64,000 bases of DNA from contig JAOUFJ010000009.1 in the NCBI GenBank assembly GCA_029858255.1, forward strand, positions 16,563-80,562. Reading direction: 5' to 3'. The notes beneath the pieces are model-generated. The model saw only the letters and a program-made list of their open reading frames with translations, was not told the DNA's origin and did no database searches. Positions 61,638 through 64,000 of the stretch are shown here, piece after piece. The first letter of the stretch is position 1. Each line of letters starts with the position of its first letter. Position numbers and translations under genes: made by a program. Source of the DNA: a candidate division WOR-3 bacterium. GTDB lineage: Bacteria; Hydrothermota; Tepidihabitantia; SM23-42.

Positions 61638-63179
61638 TCAGAAGATGCTCGTGAGAACCATTTTTACACCCTTGAATGGTTCTTCGAATCTGCAAACGCC
61701 ACCTGAACAAATGAGACCACCTTTTTCCGCACCCACGCGGATGCGGAGATTGTGTTTCGTGGTGAGGTCAAGACTCAGCTCGGCAAGCGGCCAGCTCGTT
61801 TCCGCACCGAGTTTATCGACCATACGTTCAGGTGCTTCTTCACTGCGCCGTTCGTACCTTAAGGTGAGAACGAATAACTCCGGTTTGCCTATTGATACCG
61901 CAAGGGAGTGGTCATAGTAGTCGAACGTGCCGACCGTATCAGTGGCAGTCACAAAATCATGTTCGTACAAGGTTTCGATAAAGAACGAGCCGAAATTGTA
62001 TGTGAACTCGACATACGGTTTTGTTTCGCTCTTCTCAATTAGTGGCAACTCGATACTATCCTTAACAAGCCTGTCTACTCCGGCGGTCAATTCCATATCA
62101 TAGGTCGGGTACGTTTGTACCTTCACGCCTTGTTCGATGACCGCAGGCATCGTGCCGTTTGTAGTAAATATCTGTTCGAACATGCTCGCGGTCGTGTCGT
62201 GCACGCTGATTTTGTTGTTGTCGAGTTCAATGGTCATGAAATCAAACGGTGAGTACAGTACCGATCCGCCAAAACCGATTTCGTCAACGCCACGGTTAAC
62301 AGATATGCCTGATTCGATGGGTGTTACCGGTTCGTTATACCGGTAGTTTCTATTGTACGGGAATCCGATAGTGTCATAATCCATCATCTGGAAGGAGATG
62401 CCGAGTCCTGGTATGGCAAAACTCGTGCTGAAGAGAAGGCCGTTGCCTTTTAGCCGGCCGCCGAGGCCGGGTCTCGTCCCCAACTGCTGAGCGTACTCAA
62501 GATAGACGTCGAAAGGGCCGGTCTTGTACCCAATGTTACCGCCGTAAAGTTCGGTGAAAGCCTCAGGCGTCATGTTTGTTTCCTGATTGACCCTGACGTA
62601 ACGCCCGCCCAGCGCGACTTTAGGAATGAGTTTTGTTTCGATATCGACGCCACGTATCTGTGCCGTTGTGTCATTGTCGTTCTTTATCGAGTAAACATTT
62701 TCTTCGAAAAAGACATTACGTGGTTTGCCTGAGAGGACGGTTAGCTCGGTGTTGAAGTATTTGAGTCCTGCTTGGATGCCGTAGATCGATTTATCGATCT
62801 TGAAATCCTCGTCCACGAACTGGTTCAGAACAAGCCCACGGCCGAATGTTTTGTTGAAACGGCCGTACAGGATGCTGACCGGCTCTTTGCTGTACTGGGC
62901 GCTGTAGTCGAGATAAGACAGTTTCTCGGTCTCAGGCAGGGAAGGGTCGGAAAAGAAAAATGTCCCGCGTAGGGCAATATCGCCGTAGGATAGTGAGAGT
63001 TTGAATCTATCCTCGAGATGTTCTCTGTAGTTCGTATCCGCGTCGTCGTCCTCGAAAAAGACCCAGTATTCACCGTAGTTTGCACCGCCCAAGCGCAGGT
63101 CCTGTGCGCTCAGAATTGAGAACGAAAGGCAGAACAGCGCAGCGGTCAGCAGTAGGTTAAGCCCCTTTTCACTGCTCAC
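61638..63179 (-). CDS. Outer-membrane beta-barrel protein downstream of tlpA
   Basis: About 513 residues, signal peptide SSEKGLNLLLTAALFCLSFS with cleavage near LSAQ, then beta-rich sequence with a C-terminal Phe (MVLTSIF). It resembles the DUF6029-type proteins near TlpA/Omp28 genes in FCB bacteria; the match is by impression only. The GTG at 63179 was chosen, overlapping the tlpA-like stop by 11 bases; the longer frame reaches into that gene. An internal CSGGVC near the end could form a disulfide. Confidence 0.7.
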   Translation of the reverse strand: MSSEKGLNLLLTAALFCLSFSILSAQDLRLGGANYGEYWVFFEDDDADTNYREHLEDRFKLSLSYGDIALRGTFFFSDPSLPETEKLSYLDYSAQYSKEPVSILYGRFNKTFGRGLVLNQFVDEDFKIDKSIYGIQAGLKYFNTELTVLSGKPRNVFFEENVYSIKNDNDTTAQIRGVDIETKLIPKVALGGRYVRVNQETNMTPEAFTELYGGNIGYKTGPFDVYLEYAQQLGTRPGLGGRLKGNGLLFSTSFAIPGLGISFQMMDYDTIGFPYNRNYRYNEPVTPIESGISVNRGVDEIGFGGSVLYSPFDFMTIELDNNKISVHDTTASMFEQIFTTNGTMPAVIEQGVKVQTYPTYDMELTAGVDRLVKDSIELPLIEKSETKPYVEFTYNFGSFFIETLYEHDFVTATDTVGTFDYYDHSLAVSIGKPELFVLTLRYERRSEEAPERMVDKLGAETSWPLAELSLDLTTKHNLRIRVGAEKGGLICSGGVCRFEEPFKGVKMVLTSIF

Positions 63180-63678
63180 ACTCGCCGCCTTGTTCGAATA
63201 GTTCTCTGACTTTTGCGATGATGATCTCTTCATCACCAGGCTTGTAGCCTTGATGCGTGAAGACTATCTTCTTGTTCTGGTCAATGATGAAGAACGTTGG
63301 CATTGCCTGTACGTTGTACAAATCCCGCATCATGTTCTCAGGGTCAAGGACGACCCGATAGGTCCACTTGTGGCTTGTGGCAAAGGGTTTTACTTTGGGA
63401 ACAGAACGAGTCTTATCCTGGCTGAGCGCGAGAAGCGTGATATTCAATGAATCGAATTCTTCAGCGTACGGTTTTAGTGCATCCAGCTCTTTGATGCACA
63501 TTTTGCACCACAATGCCCAGAAGCTCATCATGACCGGTCCCTTGGTGAGTAATGAGTCAAGATTGACGCCATTACCGTCGACGTCTTCGAGCGTGAAACT
63601 GGGCGCGTCAGCCGCAGCGCTTTCGTCAGCAAAAGCAAAAACTAACGGCAATATTAATAGCAGTGCCAGCTTCTTCAT
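63169..63678 (-). CDS. TlpA-like thiol-disulfide oxidoreductase, exported
   Basis: A 169-residue thioredoxin-fold protein with a signal peptide (KKLALLLILPLVFAFA) and active-site WCKMC (Cys58, Cys61) after GPVMMSFWALW. The downstream cis-proline motif is AMPTFFIID. It likely reduces or oxidises disulfides in periplasmic or outer-membrane proteins, perhaps the Cys pair in the barrel protein next door. GAGGAGG lies five bases before the ATG. It overlaps the upstream gene by four bases. Confidence 0.86.
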   Translation of the reverse strand: MKKLALLLILPLVFAFADESAAADAPSFTLEDVDGNGVNLDSLLTKGPVMMSFWALWCKMCIKELDALKPYAEEFDSLNITLLALSQDKTRSVPKVKPFATSHKWTYRVVLDPENMMRDLYNVQAMPTFFIIDQNKKIVFTHQGYKPGDEEIIIAKVRELFEQGGECEQ

Positions 63679-64000
63679 TGTACCTCCTCAAATTGTTTTG
63701 TTGCAGAATGCAGTATTTCTTTTGTGCCCATATTCTGGACAAAAACAACTGCCCGCATTTTATCAATGGGCATAGCGTGGCTGAACGTGATCGCCGTGTC
63801 GAGCGTGTCCGGATAGGACAGTACAATAGGAAAGCTGTAAAATTCTTCGCACACATAGTTAAAGTCTTTTAAGAAACCACGCACACTGTCCTGGCAAATG
63901 GCAAGGAATGCAAGTATCTGTCCGGCAGGGATAGTGTCGGTAGTTACGATCATTATCTGAACATCTCCGGCGCTTGCTGTTGTAGTTGCCGTCACATCTA
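63675..64000 (-). CDS. Probable Omp28-like C-terminal fragment, 5' end outside the window
   Basis: The last 108 or so residues of a protein that continues past the right edge: the frame is open to base 64000. VQIMIVTTDTIPAGQI and MRAVVFVQNMGTKEILHSA resemble the C-terminal domain of Omp28-type outer-membrane proteins. The stop overlaps the tlpA-like ATG (ATGA). The family call is tentative because only the tail is visible. Confidence 0.55.
   Translation of the reverse strand, partial: DVTATTTASAGDVQIMIVTTDTIPAGQILAFLAICQDSVRGFLKDFNYVCEEFYSFPIVLSYPDTLDTAITFSHAMPIDKMRAVVFVQNMGTKEILHSATKQFEEVQ

Overview
The window looks like part of the chromosome of a Gram-negative bacterium, most likely an uncultured lineage of or near the FCB group, such as candidate division WOR-3/Stahlbacteria or a relative. 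The lineage is an inference at modest confidence. It rests on a 1796-residue SprA-type outer-membrane protein, other beta-barrel proteins, a Lol-type ABC exporter, MEP-pathway isoprenoid genes, HdrABC redox proteins, and short-period degenerate repeat tracts between genes. No tRNA, rRNA, CRISPR array, insertion sequence or phage gene was seen.

Layout. 1-3100: DUF362 protein (cut by the window edge), a stand-alone pyruvate-kinase C-terminal domain, an unknown protein and a minimal DNA-ligase adenylation domain. 3099-7239 (minus): rpsA-mtaB-miaB operon. 7476-12461: cyclophilin, sugar-nucleotide epimerase, B12-type radical SAM protein, glycosyltransferase, prenyl diphosphate synthase. 12477-20849: dxs, the giant SprA homologue, an M28 peptidase and a ComEA-like HhH protein, overlapping or nearly so. 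20901-31505: housekeeping and envelope genes (pepA, aminotransferase, LpxL-type acyltransferase, dut, GT4 glycosyltransferase, MFS, polysaccharide deacetylase, TPR protein, CDF transporter, GNAT, racemase).

31749-45408 is the most unusual region: two response-regulator proteins, HdrC, HdrB, and three large fused redox proteins, followed by a Cache-HAMP histidine kinase (interrupted by one in-frame stop) and a REC-GcvH regulator. In the redox proteins an HdrA appears cut inside its first ferredoxin motif. Its N-half is fused to NuoE, its C-half follows a NuoG-type ferredoxin module and is followed by a second HdrA, and a NuoF-GltD fusion lies between. This predicts a NAD(P)H-linked, multi-flavin, possibly electron-bifurcating heterodisulfide-reductase-like complex with its own phosphorelay.

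45520-64000: FAH-family enzyme, ComB-like phosphatase, methyltransferase, M48 protease with zinc ribbons, a LolA/LolCE/LolD-like export operon with a beta-barrel protein, LsrF-like aldolase, zinc alcohol dehydrogenase, enolase with an unknown partner, a membrane GltD-like flavoprotein with a NapH-like polyferredoxin and a 47-residue CxxC membrane protein, and a beta-barrel/TlpA/Omp28-like cluster.

Regulation. Promoters of form TTGAC(A/T/G)-16/17-TATAAT-like are easy to see. Several have the -10 box ending only 5-6 nt before the start codon, so those mRNAs should be leaderless, while other genes carry strong AAGGAGG ribosome-binding sites. The intergenic gaps often hold degenerate tandem tracts with 7, 8, 9 or 20 bp periods, and one 124-bp palindromic element.
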